The notes below the pieces were generated by a model. That model worked only from the letters and a program-made list of their open reading frames with translations, made no database searches and was not told the origin of the DNA. Positions 36,454-45,662 of a stretch of DNA of 64,000 nucleotides are shown here, piece by piece; the first letter of the stretch is position 1, and every line of letters begins with the position of its first letter. The position numbers and the translations under genes were made by a program. The stretch comes from Nesterenkonia alkaliphila. Lineage in GTDB: Bacteria > Actinomycetota > Actinomycetes > Actinomycetales > Micrococcaceae. The stretch covers positions 1 through 64,000 of the forward strand of contig NZ_WRPM01000095.1 of the NCBI RefSeq assembly GCF_009758175.1. Reading direction: 5' to 3'.

Positions 36454-38085
36454 TCAGTCCTCGATCCATGCGGTGTAGAAGGTGGGCCACTGGGTGGGGC
36501 CGGTGGTGAAGCCGTGCACGTGGTCGGCATGGGCCAGCGTGTAGGCGGGCAGGAATCCGGGGAAGCCGTAGACCTCCTCGTTGATGAAGTCCTGCAGCTC
36601 ATAGTAGATCGCCTCGCGCTCCGCCTCGTCCTGCTCGGCCGCCCCGCGCAGCAGGAGATCGTCAATCTGATCAGACTGCACCCGGGAGCGGTTCTGGCCA
36701 GATGGCGGCAGATTCTCTGACCAGACGTTCATCTTCAGAATGTCCGGGTCGGTGCGGGAGAAGCTGGAGGCACGGATGTCATAGTCCCCGGAGACGTCGC
36801 GGTCGCTGATCGAGCCGGACTCCAGGAACTCGACCTCCACGTCGAAGCCAGCGGCTGCGGCGCTGTCCTGCACGGCCAACAGGTACTGGTCGCGCTGTTC
36901 CCGGTTGGTCTGCTCCTGGATGGCCACCACGGTGAGCCGCTCGCCCTCCTCATTGATCCGATAGCCCTCCTCATCGGTCTCATCCCAGCCGGCCTCGTCC
37001 AGCAGTGCGGCGGCATGTTCGGGATCATAGTCCCAGCTGCGCTCGAGATCTGCGTTGTAGTAGGTGGTGTTGGGGGTCAGCACCGACCAGCCGCGCTCGA
37101 TCACATCTCCGTAGAGGGTGGTGACGATGCTGTCCACATCCACGGAGGCACGGAAAGCCTCGCGCACCCGCTGGTCGCCGAAGGGTTCGCGCTCCACATT
37201 GAACCAGATGGTGTAGGGCACACCACCGGCCTGGGTGTTGACGATCTGATAGCCCTCAGCCTCCAGCCGTTCTGCGTCCAGGGCGGGGACTTCACCGATG
37301 GCGTCCACGGATCCGGACTGCAGAGCGCCGGTGCGGGTGCTGGACTCCCCGAGGGCGGAGATCACCACCTCTTCCAGGTTTGCCGGACCCTGCTGTTCGG
37401 AGGGTTCGGGGGCCCAGTCATAGTCCTCGCGGCGGGCCAGCCGAATCTCGGTGTCCGGGCTGTAGGACTCGATGGTGAAGGGCCCTGAGCCCACGATCTC
37501 GTAGCCGTAGCCCTCACCGGCGCTTTCAAAGGCTGCCGGTGACTGAATTCCCAGGTTGACCCCGCTGACTGCCTGCAGGAACGGAGCGGAGGGCTCAGAG
37601 AGCCGCACCACCACGGTATGCTCGTCCACCGCCTCGCTGGACTCATAGGGCTGGATCAGAGTGTTGGCGAACAGCGACTCCGTCTCCGGATCGATGATCC
37701 GGTCAAAGTTGGCCACCACTGCCTCCGCGTTGAACTCAGTGCCGTCGGAGAAGGTGACGTCATCGCGGAGGTAGAAGGTGTACTCGGTGCCGTCCTCTGA
37801 GATCTCCCAGTCCTCGGCCAACCAGGGATGGAACTGGCCATCCTCGTCTTCATAGACCAGGGAGTCCACCACCGGGCGGGCGATCTGCTGGGCTGCCAGG
37901 CTGGGTTCGACATGCGGGTCTGCCCCGTCTGGCGGCAGACTGGTCTGGGCGTAGCGCAGGGTGCCGCCCTCCTGGGCGTCGTCGTCGGTGCCGCCGGCCG
38001 GACCGGTGCCGGCATCGCCGCAGGAGGTGACCAGCAGTGCAGTGACGGCGGTCAGGGCAGCTGCGCTGCGGATTCGGATACTCAT
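36454..38085 (-). CDS. Family 5 solute-binding lipoprotein, system 2
   Basis: The signal peptide MSIRIRSAAALTAVTALLVT ends in the lipobox LVTSC, so Cys21 is the lipidated residue. The SBP_bac_5 body has GGTLRYAQTSLPPDGADPH, LAEDWEISEDGTEYTFYLRD and DDVTFSDGTEFNAEAVVANF. Unlike system 1 it is a classical lipoprotein. It is fourth in a five-gene operon (permease B, permease C, ATPase, binding protein, DUF1684), an order with the binding protein late. Confidence 0.94.
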   Translation of the reverse strand: MSIRIRSAAALTAVTALLVTSCGDAGTGPAGGTDDDAQEGGTLRYAQTSLPPDGADPHVEPSLAAQQIARPVVDSLVYEDEDGQFHPWLAEDWEISEDGTEYTFYLRDDVTFSDGTEFNAEAVVANFDRIIDPETESLFANTLIQPYESSEAVDEHTVVVRLSEPSAPFLQAVSGVNLGIQSPAAFESAGEGYGYEIVGSGPFTIESYSPDTEIRLARREDYDWAPEPSEQQGPANLEEVVISALGESSTRTGALQSGSVDAIGEVPALDAERLEAEGYQIVNTQAGGVPYTIWFNVEREPFGDQRVREAFRASVDVDSIVTTLYGDVIERGWSVLTPNTTYYNADLERSWDYDPEHAAALLDEAGWDETDEEGYRINEEGERLTVVAIQEQTNREQRDQYLLAVQDSAAAAGFDVEVEFLESGSISDRDVSGDYDIRASSFSRTDPDILKMNVWSENLPPSGQNRSRVQSDQIDDLLLRGAAEQDEAEREAIYYELQDFINEEVYGFPGFLPAYTLAHADHVHGFTTGPTQWPTFYTAWIED

Positions 38086-38094
38086 AGGGGCTCC

Positions 38095-39822
38095 TCAGAG
38101 AGTGATCAGTGATGACGGGGAGGGAAGCGGACTGGGCTGTTCGACGGTGTGGCGGATGTCAGCGTCGAGGTGATCCAGGGAGGTGCTGGTGGCTTCCAGC
38201 AGCAGCCTGGTGTAGTCATGGCCGGGGCTGGCGAAGATCTGCTCGGTGGGCCCGGACTCCACGATCGCCCCGTCCTTCATCACCAGCACCTCGTGGCTGA
38301 TGTGGCGGATCACGCCGAGATCGTGGGAGATGAACATATAGGCCACGCCTTTCTCAGCCTGCAGCCTGGCCAGCAGATCGAGGATCTGGGCCTGGACGGA
38401 GACGTCCAGGGCGGAGACCGCCTCATCGGCGATGATCACCTCTGGGCCGGTGGCCAGGGCCCGGGCGATGGCCACCCGCTGCCGCTCCCCGCCGGAGAGC
38501 CGGGCCGGGCGGCGCTTGCCGAACTTCCCGCTCAGGCCCACATCCTCCAACAGCTCCTCGGTGCGGGCCCGGTGGGTGCCGCGCGGTATCCCGGCGGCAG
38601 TCAGCGCCTGGGCGATGACTTCATCCACCGTGTAGCGGGGGTCGAAGGAGCTCAGCGGATCCTGCTGGACGAACCCGAGTCTGGGCCGGCGCGGCAGCCG
38701 CTGCCGGGAGCTGAGGGTCCCCCAGGGTTCGCCGAGGAACTCCACCTCTCCGGCGTCCAGGGACTCCAGGCCCAGCACCAGCCGGGCCAGGGTGGACTTC
38801 CCGGAGCCGGATTCGCCCACGATCCCCAAGGTGGTGCCGCGGCGCAGCGCGAAGGATGCCTCCTGCACCGCATGGCGGACGGTCTTGCGCGGCCCGTCGA
38901 AGGACTTCGAGACCGCGTGGGCAGAGAGCACCACAGTGCTGGTCCCGGTGGCGGGCGCATGTGTCGCACCTTCGGTGCTGTGCTCGCGCAGGACTCTGCC
39001 GGGCCGGGCGACCAGCAGCTTCTTGGTATAGCTGTGCTGGGGACTGCGCAGCACCTGGTCGGCGGGTCCGTACTCCTTCTGCTCACCCTGGTGCATCACC
39101 AGGATGTCATCGGCCAGGTCCGCGATCGCGGAGAGGTCATGGCTGATCACCAGCAGGGCGGTGCCGGCCTCCTTGAGCTCCTTCAGCAGCTCGATGATCT
39201 GCTTCTGCACGGTGGCGTCCAGTGCGGTGGTGGGCTCATCGGCGATCAGCAGCGGGGGCTGCTGCACGGTGGCCGAGGCAATCAGGGCGCGCTGGCGCAG
39301 ACCCCCGGAGAGCTCGTGCGGGTACTGGGGGTAGCGGATCTCGGGGTCCGGGATGCCCACCCGGGCCAGCTGCTCCAGGGCGCGGGCCCTGCGGGTCTTC
39401 TTGGGCAGCCGGGTGTGCAGCTTCAGTGCCTCCTCCACTGCCCGTCCTGCGGTGTGCATGGGGTTCAGCGAGACCAGGGCGTCCTGCAGCACAAACCCGA
39501 TGTCTCGGCCGCGCCGGGAGCGCCACTGCCGCTCGCTGAGGTCCAGCACGCTGGAGCCGCGGACGGCCAGCTTCTCCGCCTCCACCCGGGACCCGTCTCC
39601 GACCAGGCCCACCAGGGAGCGGGCGGTCAGTGATTTGCCGGAGCCGGATTCGCCCACGATGCCCAGTGCCTTGCCTGGCTCCAGGGTGAAGCTCACCCCG
39701 TGCACGATCTCGGCGTGCTCACGGGTGCGGGGGCTGGTGAACCCGATCCGGAGGTTCTGCGCCTCCACGGCAAGCGGGGCAGTACCGGGTGAGCCGGCGT
39801 CGTCGTGCTCTGTGGTGCTCAT
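38095..39822 (-). CDS. Dipeptide-type ABC transporter, fused double ATPase, system 2
   Basis: The 575-residue double ATPase starts MSTTEHDDAGSPGTAPLAVE at 39822. Module 1 has GESGSGKSL, LSGGLRQRA and LLIADEPTTALD. Module 2 has GESGSGKST, LSGGERQRV and VIIADEAVSALD. It overlaps the upstream permease gene by ATGA. The same fusion occurs in system 1, so the two importers share architecture but are clearly divergent paralogues. Confidence 0.95.
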   Translation of the reverse strand: MSTTEHDDAGSPGTAPLAVEAQNLRIGFTSPRTREHAEIVHGVSFTLEPGKALGIVGESGSGKSLTARSLVGLVGDGSRVEAEKLAVRGSSVLDLSERQWRSRRGRDIGFVLQDALVSLNPMHTAGRAVEEALKLHTRLPKKTRRARALEQLARVGIPDPEIRYPQYPHELSGGLRQRALIASATVQQPPLLIADEPTTALDATVQKQIIELLKELKEAGTALLVISHDLSAIADLADDILVMHQGEQKEYGPADQVLRSPQHSYTKKLLVARPGRVLREHSTEGATHAPATGTSTVVLSAHAVSKSFDGPRKTVRHAVQEASFALRRGTTLGIVGESGSGKSTLARLVLGLESLDAGEVEFLGEPWGTLSSRQRLPRRPRLGFVQQDPLSSFDPRYTVDEVIAQALTAAGIPRGTHRARTEELLEDVGLSGKFGKRRPARLSGGERQRVAIARALATGPEVIIADEAVSALDVSVQAQILDLLARLQAEKGVAYMFISHDLGVIRHISHEVLVMKDGAIVESGPTEQIFASPGHDYTRLLLEATSTSLDHLDADIRHTVEQPSPLPSPSSLITL

Positions 39823-40697
39823 GAGTCTCTCCCCTCGAACTTCTTCTGCAGCCACCGGCCCAGCACGGTGACGGCGATGACGGTCAGTGTGATGAACAGG
39901 CCGGGGAACACACCGACCCACCAGCCCAGGGCGAGGTCGTTCTGCCCCTGGGAGAGCATCGCGCCCCATTCAGGTGCTGGCTCCGGGGCGCCGAAGCCCA
40001 GGAAGCTCAGCGCTGCGGCGTCCACGATGGTGGTGCCGACCCCGATGGTGGCGATCACCAGCAGCGGGCCGATGGAGTTGGGCACCACAGTCTGCACGGC
40101 GATCTTCCAGCGCGGCACCCCGAGCACGGTGGCGGCCTCCACATAGGCGGAGCGGCGGACCTCCAGCGCTTTGGAGCGGACCAGCCGGGCGTAGGTGGGC
40201 ACGGTGGCGATGGCCAGGGCAATGATGATGTTGGTGGTCCCACCTCCGGCGATGGCCACCACCAGCAGGGCCATCAGGATGGTGGGGAAGGCCAGCAGCA
40301 CGTCCACGAACCGCATCAGCACCTCGTCCGCGTAGCGGCCGCCGAGCACGGCCAGCAGGGCGATGCCTGCCCCGATCACCACGGCGATCGCGGTGGAGAA
40401 CAGTCCCACGGTCAGCGACTGTTCGGCCCCGTAGATGATCCGGGTGAAGATGTCACGGCCCAGCCGGTCGGTGCCGAAGAAGTGCTCGGCGCTGGGCGGC
40501 TGCAGGGACTGGTCCAGCTGGTTGCTGATCGGGCTGCGGTCAGTGAACAGGGTGGGCCGCAGCGTGGCGGCGGCCAGGAGCACCAGGAAGATGATGGACA
40601 GCGCCACAGTGGGCGGGACCGGCAGCCGGCGGGCGGCCTTGGACTGGTACTCGGGGGTCTTCAGACCCTGGGCGGCGATGAGCTGTGGGTTGGTCAT
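39819..40697 (-). CDS. Dipeptide-type ABC permease (DppC-like), system 2
   Basis: The 292-residue permease has the DppC segment SAEHFFGTDRLGRDIFTRII, six membrane helices and the EAA loop VEAATVLGVPRWKIAVQTVVPN. It overlaps both neighbours by 4 bp. Confidence 0.95.
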   Translation of the reverse strand: MTNPQLIAAQGLKTPEYQSKAARRLPVPPTVALSIIFLVLLAAATLRPTLFTDRSPISNQLDQSLQPPSAEHFFGTDRLGRDIFTRIIYGAEQSLTVGLFSTAIAVVIGAGIALLAVLGGRYADEVLMRFVDVLLAFPTILMALLVVAIAGGGTTNIIIALAIATVPTYARLVRSKALEVRRSAYVEAATVLGVPRWKIAVQTVVPNSIGPLLVIATIGVGTTIVDAAALSFLGFGAPEPAPEWGAMLSQGQNDLALGWWVGVFPGLFITLTVIAVTVLGRWLQKKFEGRDS

Positions 40698-41632
40698 GCT
40701 GGGACTCGCAGTCGGGGGTCGATGAGCACATAGGCGATGTCGATGATGGTGTTGACCACCACGAAGGCCAGGGCGGCGAAGAGCAGCACCCCGACGACCA
40801 CCGGGATGTCGCGGCCCTCGATGGCCAGCAGCAGCACCCGGCCGATGCCGTCACGGTTGAAAACTGACTCCACGATCACTGAGCCGCCGATCAGTCCGCC
40901 GAAGATGGTGCCGCCCAGGGTGATGGCGGGCAGCAGGGCGTGGCGCAGCCCGTGGGCGATGCGCACATAGGTCTCATGTGCCCCGCGGGTGCGGGCGGCC
41001 AGCACAAAGGGTTGGTCCAGGGCGTCCTCCAGGCCCTTGCGCAGCACCTGGATCAACAGGGCCGCCACGGGCACTGCCAGGGTGACCGCCGGCAGCACCA
41101 GGGAGCGGAGGCCTTCGTTGCCGAAGACCGGGAACCAGCCCAGCTGGAAGGAGAAGACGATCAGCAGCAGGATGCCGATCCAGAAGGAGGGCACTGAGGC
41201 CGCGGTGAGCTCGGTGATAGACCCGATCGCTTTGCGCCAGCCTCGGGTGTTGGCGGTGAACACGGCCACCAGGAAGGCGATCAGGAAGGCGAGGATCAGT
41301 GCGGCGAAGGCCAGCTCCAGGGTGGGGGCCAGCCGTTCGCTGATCATCTGGCTGACCGGCAGCCCGGAGCGGAAGGAGCTGCCCAGGTTGAAGGTGAGCA
41401 CCTGGAGCACATAGGCGAAGAACTGCACCACCAGCGGCTGGTCCAGCCCGTAGCGGGCGGCGACCTGTTCGCGGGCCTCATCGGACATGGCGCCCTCCTG
41501 GCCCACCAGCAGCAGCACCGGATCACCGGGGGTGAGGTGAATGGCGAAGAAGCCCAGGGTGGCCGCACCGATCAGCACTGCCACCGCGCCGATGAGGCGG
41601 CGGCGCAGGATCTGCAGAAGTGTGCGTTGCAT
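40694..41632 (-). CDS. Dipeptide-type ABC permease (DppB-like), system 2
   Basis: The first gene of operon 2 encodes 312 residues with the DppB signature IHLTPGDPVLLLVG, six membrane helices and an EAA loop VLAARTRGAHETYVRIAHGL. The upstream region carries a perfect 10-bp inverted repeat at 41652-41694. Confidence 0.95.
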   Translation of the reverse strand: MQRTLLQILRRRLIGAVAVLIGAATLGFFAIHLTPGDPVLLLVGQEGAMSDEAREQVAARYGLDQPLVVQFFAYVLQVLTFNLGSSFRSGLPVSQMISERLAPTLELAFAALILAFLIAFLVAVFTANTRGWRKAIGSITELTAASVPSFWIGILLLIVFSFQLGWFPVFGNEGLRSLVLPAVTLAVPVAALLIQVLRKGLEDALDQPFVLAARTRGAHETYVRIAHGLRHALLPAITLGGTIFGGLIGGSVIVESVFNRDGIGRVLLLAIEGRDIPVVVGVLLFAALAFVVVNTIIDIAYVLIDPRLRVPA

Positions 41633-41651
41633 GGCTGAACGCTACGCCGAT

Positions 41652-41694
41652 TGAACATTACATTCTATGAAATGGAAATAGTTCGTAATGTTCA
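41652..41694. promoter_or_regulatory. Inverted repeat TGAACATTAC / GTAATGTTCA upstream of importer operon 2
   Basis: Two perfect 10-bp arms are separated by 23 bp, between the importer operon 2 start and the divergent gene at 41746. A possible -10 TAGAAT for the minus-strand operon lies between the arms. The arms contain the ATGTTCA sequence found at other sulfur-gene promoters in this window. Confidence 0.65.
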
Positions 41695-41732
41695 GACTCG
41701 TCTGCGTCATGTGACATCAGGCACTACACCGT

Positions 41733-41738
41733 TACACT
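41733..41738 (+). promoter_or_regulatory. -10 hexamer for leaderless gene at 41746
   Basis: TACACT lies 7 nt before the ATG. Confidence 0.65.
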
Positions 41739-41745
41739 GGCGCGC

Positions 41746-42900
41746 ATGAACGGAACGGACGGGCTGATCCGGCTGAGCAGGCTGCCGTCTGCCTGGTACC
41801 ACCCCGCCGACGGCAGCATCAGTCAGGGCCGGGCCCGGCTGCTGCCGCATCAGGTGCAGCAGGTGCAGATCCGGGTTGCGACCAGCGGGCTCTCCCTGAC
41901 TGAGCAGCTGCGCTTCATCGGCGCCGAGTCGGTCACGGTGACCATCCACCGCAGCATCCTGGTCACCCATAGCACCCAGCTCTCGGCTGAGGCGGCCCAG
42001 GCGCTGGATACCTTCCTGGCTGGGGTGGTGACCGCAGGCGCTTCGATACCCGCGGCACAGGGGCTCAACCCGGATCAGCAGCTGGTCGCCGCAGCCCGTA
42101 CGGCTGCCTACACCCGGCGTTGGCAGCCGGCTCATCCCGAGGCCGTGCGGCAGACCCTGAGCAAGTTCCATCGGCTGGACTCCCTGCTCCGGACCAGTGA
42201 CTCGGACCAGCCAGACCGGCACCCATACCAGGTGAAAGAAGACCAAAAAGCGGACGACGCCCGATTGAGCCGAGCGGAGGCCGCCGGCCACGGCGAGCAT
42301 CCCGAGGCGATTGAGGAGCGCCAGCGCAGCGACGCCGCCTCGGCGGCCGAGTTCCTGGCAGCTCACCCCAGCCGGCACGTAACCCTGGACAAAGCCCTGC
42401 GCTGGATGCTGCTGGTGTTCGCGACAGCCGGGGTGGGGTTCGCGACCGCTGTCCTGCGTACCGAGGAGGATCGCTGGACAGCCCTGGCGGTGGTCAGCTT
42501 GGCAGCAGCGGTTCTGGCCTACGGGAGCAGACAGCTGCTGGCAGATCAATGGATCCGCCGGCAGCGCCGGCTCGCCCACCAGTGGTTGGCCACCCGGGAT
42601 CCCGGGCAGCTTCAGCGCGGCCTGCCGCCGGTGTTCCTGGCGGCCTGGCAGCGCCCGCCCACCACTCTGCTGCGCGGCGGGGAGACCTGCGGCTGGGTGC
42701 TGGCCCCCTTCCTTCTCCTGGCCGGTATTGTCCTGTTCACCGAGACGGAGCGCTTCACTCTGATAGCGCCCCTGGTTCTGCTGCTAGTGGGGGCGGGGTC
42801 GGTGCTGTGGGCACTGCGCTGCGGGGCGCGGCGTCGTCAGCTGCAGCGGCAGACGATCACTGAGTTTGCCCGTCTCAGCGGCACTCGCACGGATCAGTGA
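41746..42900 (+). CDS. Membrane protein of unknown function
   Basis: No family is recognised in the 384-residue product. The N-terminal 200 residues look soluble and Gln/Ala-rich (LLPHQVQQVQIRVATSG), followed by a charged segment. Four hydrophobic helices are predicted at about 217-235, 245-262, 310-330 and 335-355, then a basic tail. It is divergent from importer operon 2, and its 3' end overlaps the convergent monooxygenase gene by 7 bp. Confidence 0.75.
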   Translation: MNGTDGLIRLSRLPSAWYHPADGSISQGRARLLPHQVQQVQIRVATSGLSLTEQLRFIGAESVTVTIHRSILVTHSTQLSAEAAQALDTFLAGVVTAGASIPAAQGLNPDQQLVAAARTAAYTRRWQPAHPEAVRQTLSKFHRLDSLLRTSDSDQPDRHPYQVKEDQKADDARLSRAEAAGHGEHPEAIEERQRSDAASAAEFLAAHPSRHVTLDKALRWMLLVFATAGVGFATAVLRTEEDRWTALAVVSLAAAVLAYGSRQLLADQWIRRQRRLAHQWLATRDPGQLQRGLPPVFLAAWQRPPTTLLRGGETCGWVLAPFLLLAGIVLFTETERFTLIAPLVLLLVGAGSVLWALRCGARRRQLQRQTITEFARLSGTRTDQ

Positions 42901-44258
42901 GACAGGGAAACCTGTGGGGACAGAGCCTGAGCACCTGTTTCGGCTCCGCCCCCACAGGGACTGCCTGGGACACCCAACCCAAGCAGGTCTCTGAGCAGCG
43001 CACCCTGGGGGTATTCGCTGCGCAGTGCACCGCGCTCCTGCAGCAGCGGCACCACCTTGTCCACAAAGGGGTCCAGTCCGGCAGGGGTGATGTGCGGGAC
43101 CAGGATGAACCCGTCGGAAACCCGGGTCTTCACGGCCTCGATAATCTGTTGGGCCACCGTGGCCGGGCTGCCGATCAGTGATTGACGGGCCTGGGTGGCG
43201 ATCACGGTCTGGCGCAGGTTCAGGCCCTGCTCCGCTGAGATCCGGCGCAGCGTGGCCACCTCGGCGTGGACATCATCGTGCTGCCGGGTGCGCCCGGCGA
43301 AGAGCTGCGGGCCGTCCGGGTCGGGGTCGATCTCTGGCAGCGGCCCCTCGGGGTCGTACCCGGAGAGGTCCCGGTTCCACAGCCGCTCCAGGATCAGGAT
43401 GGCGGTCTGGCCGCTGACCTGCTGGGCGCGCACCTCGGCGGCGATCTCCTCGGCCTCCTGGTCGGTGTCGCCGATGATGAAGCTGATTCCGGGCAGCACT
43501 TTGAGGCTGTCGGGATCACGGCCGTACCGTTCAGCCCGGGCTTTGACGTCCGCGTAGAACCTCCGGCCCTCCTCACCGGCGCTGTGCCGGGTGAAGATGG
43601 CATCGGCGTTGCGGGCTGCGAAGTCCCGGCCCTCGGCGGAGTCTCCGGCCTGGAAGATCACCGGGTGGCCCTGCGGGGGCCGGGGCAGGTTGAATCGCCC
43701 CTCGATGCTGAACTGGGTGCTGCGATACTCGAAGGGATCCGGCTCCTCCCCTGACCAGGAGTCCCAGATGGTCTTTGCTGCGCGGACGAACTCCTCGGCA
43801 CGCACATAACGCTGATCGTGGGGCAGGTAGCCCCCGCGCCGGAAGTTCTCCCCGGTGAAGGCATCCGAGCTGGTCACCACGTTCCAGGCGGCCCGGCCTG
43901 CGGAGAGGTGGTCCAGGCTGGCGAACTGCCGGGCCACCTCGTAGGGCTCGTTGTAGGTGGCGTTGATGGTCCCGGCCAGGCCCAGGTGCTCGGTGACTGC
44001 GGCCAGCCCGGCAAGCACCGGCAGGGTGTCAGGTCGGCCCACCACGTCCAGATCGTGGATCTGACCCTTCTGCTCGCGCAGCCGCAGCCCCTCGGCCAGG
44101 AACAGGAAGTCGAATCTGCCGCGCTCGGCCGCCTGGGCGAATCTGCGGAAGGAGTCGAACGCGATATGGCTGCCCGAGGCGGGATCTGACCATACGGTGG
44201 TGTTGTTGACCCCTGGGAAGTGGGCGCCGAGGATCACCTGACGTGGACTGGCACTCAT
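42894..44258 (-). CDS. LLM-class flavin monooxygenase, NtaA/SnaA/DszA type
   Basis: The 454-residue luciferase-like enzyme matches the FMN-dependent NtaA subgroup. Segments include FDFLFLAEGLRLRE, NEPYEVARQFASLDHLSAGR, AAWNVVTSSD, and HPVIFQAGDSAEGRDFAARN. This group needs FMNH2 from a separate reductase and attacks nitrilotriacetate, dibenzothiophene sulfone or organosulfur compounds. A C-terminal tail ending LSPQVSLSH is longer than usual. It is the second gene of a pair behind a SAM-IV riboswitch, which points to sulfur scavenging. Confidence 0.9.
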   Translation of the reverse strand: MSASPRQVILGAHFPGVNNTTVWSDPASGSHIAFDSFRRFAQAAERGRFDFLFLAEGLRLREQKGQIHDLDVVGRPDTLPVLAGLAAVTEHLGLAGTINATYNEPYEVARQFASLDHLSAGRAAWNVVTSSDAFTGENFRRGGYLPHDQRYVRAEEFVRAAKTIWDSWSGEEPDPFEYRSTQFSIEGRFNLPRPPQGHPVIFQAGDSAEGRDFAARNADAIFTRHSAGEEGRRFYADVKARAERYGRDPDSLKVLPGISFIIGDTDQEAEEIAAEVRAQQVSGQTAILILERLWNRDLSGYDPEGPLPEIDPDPDGPQLFAGRTRQHDDVHAEVATLRRISAEQGLNLRQTVIATQARQSLIGSPATVAQQIIEAVKTRVSDGFILVPHITPAGLDPFVDKVVPLLQERGALRSEYPQGALLRDLLGLGVPGSPCGGGAETGAQALSPQVSLSH

Positions 44259-45466
44259 GCGGCGTCTCCTACCAGTGCGGCGTCGTGATGCTTCTGCTCT
44301 GCCGAGTGCCTATTGGGGGCCTCACCCAGGCCGAGCCTGCGGCGCAGCTGCTGCGGCTCATCAACGGGGGTGAAGATCTCCCGGCGAGCGAGTTCTGGCA
44401 CCAGCAGCTCGGCGATCGAGCTCAGGTCCCGGGCGTGTTCGGCAGGCTTGAGCCGCACCCCGGCGAACCCTAGGTCCTGGTAGATGGCGACGACGTCTGC
44501 CACAGCAGCTGCCGAGCCGGCCACCAGTTCACCGGCGGGGCTCCAATCAGAGCCGTTGGCCTCCTCCAACCCGGCCCAGCGGAACTGGGCGTTCTCATCG
44601 GAGTCCTCCACCAGAACTGTGAGGTCCGCGTAGACCTGCAGGGGCGCACCGGAGCGTCCGAAGATCCGCTCGGTCTCCCGGACGGTCTTGAGCAGTTCCC
44701 CCGCCAGGCTGCGCTGCGGGGCTTCCACGAAGAGCAGGTCGGCGCTGGTAGCTGCGGCTTTGATCACCGGCTCCGAGGTGCCCTGGTAGCTGACCACCGG
44801 CTGGCCCTGGGGCGGACGCGGGGTGATCGAGGGCCCCTTTACGGAGAACCGGGAGCCCTGATAGTCGATGTAGTGCAGCTTCTCCCGGTCGACGAACCGG
44901 CCGGTGGCAGCATCACGGATCTCGGCGTCATCCTCCCAGGAGTCCCAGAGCCGGCGGACCACCTCCACCGCCTGCTCGGATTCGGCGTAGAGCTCGGCCA
45001 GCCAGGGCTCAGAGTCCTCCGGCAGCAGCTCGGCGGGCGGCCGGTCGCGGCCGAAGAGCCGGGACTCCGCCTCGGTGCGGGAGACTTCCACCTGCCAGCC
45101 GGCGCGGCCGGCGCTGATGTGGTCCAGGGTGGCCAGGTTCTTGGATACGTGGAAAGGCTCGGTATGGGTGGTGGTCAGGGTGGGGATCAGCCCGATTTTG
45201 CTGGTGCGGGCTCCCAACCAGGAGGCCACCAGGGAGGCATCCAGCTGGCCGTGGCGCTGCAGGCCCAGGGAGTCCTCGAAGGTGACGAAGTCCAGGCCGC
45301 CCGCCTCGGCGGCCAGTGCCAGATCTGCCCAGTACTGGGAGGTGAAGATCTCCTGGGCTCCGGGAATCCGGAACCAGGAGCCGGGGTGCCATCCGGTGTC
45401 CTGCAGGCCGATGCCCAGGTGGAAAGTCTGTGCCGGGGGGATGCCCTCGGCCTGTGCTGCTGACAT
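44255..45466 (-). CDS. LLM-class flavin-dependent oxidoreductase
   Basis: The 403-residue enzyme begins MSAAQAEGIPPAQTFHLGIG at 45466, where GGAGGA lies 6 nt upstream; an ATG 7 codons earlier falls before that Shine-Dalgarno. LLM-family segments are AAEAGGLDFVTFEDSLGLQR, TTHTEPFHVSKNLATLDHIS and RPPQGQPVVSYQGTSEP. It overlaps the next monooxygenase by ATGA. The pair lies under a SAM-IV riboswitch, so expression should rise when S-adenosylmethionine is scarce. Confidence 0.9.
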   Translation of the reverse strand: MSAAQAEGIPPAQTFHLGIGLQDTGWHPGSWFRIPGAQEIFTSQYWADLALAAEAGGLDFVTFEDSLGLQRHGQLDASLVASWLGARTSKIGLIPTLTTTHTEPFHVSKNLATLDHISAGRAGWQVEVSRTEAESRLFGRDRPPAELLPEDSEPWLAELYAESEQAVEVVRRLWDSWEDDAEIRDAATGRFVDREKLHYIDYQGSRFSVKGPSITPRPPQGQPVVSYQGTSEPVIKAAATSADLLFVEAPQRSLAGELLKTVRETERIFGRSGAPLQVYADLTVLVEDSDENAQFRWAGLEEANGSDWSPAGELVAGSAAAVADVVAIYQDLGFAGVRLKPAEHARDLSSIAELLVPELARREIFTPVDEPQQLRRRLGLGEAPNRHSAEQKHHDAALVGDAA

Positions 45467-45486
45467 GATGTCCTCCAAGAAGTTCA

Positions 45487-45612
45487 CACTTGCTGCCCGC
45501 CGGGCGGCGGACGCCTTGTCCTCACCTGGAGCACCCCACTGTGAGAGAGGGTTGCTGTCCGGCCAGCCAGGGCTGTCGGCGCTTGCGCGCCGGACCGGAA
45601 CTCGTGACGGGG
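45487..45612 (-). promoter_or_regulatory. SAM-IV riboswitch upstream of the monooxygenase pair
   Basis: Read on the minus strand, GTCACGAG is followed by a P2 stem TCCGG/CCGGA with an extended arm. Next come CAGCAACCC, then GGGGTGCTCCAGGTGAGGAC, and a 3' GGGCAGCAAG segment just before the Shine-Dalgarno. Order and spacing match the element at 32765. Confidence 0.85.
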
Positions 45613-45662
45613 TCTACGCTAACACCGTAATCTGAACATAAAAATCTGGTTGTAGTGTTTTG

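Noticed and set aside
38149-39633. A 494-codon open frame on the plus strand across the importer 2 ATPase
   Set aside because: It is antisense to a well-conserved double ATPase. Its translation is Gly/Gln/His-rich with no domain, as expected for a shadow frame in high-GC DNA.
42894-42900. Seven-base overlap of convergent stops
   Set aside because: Short tail-to-tail overlaps are common in compact genomes and carry no clear signal.
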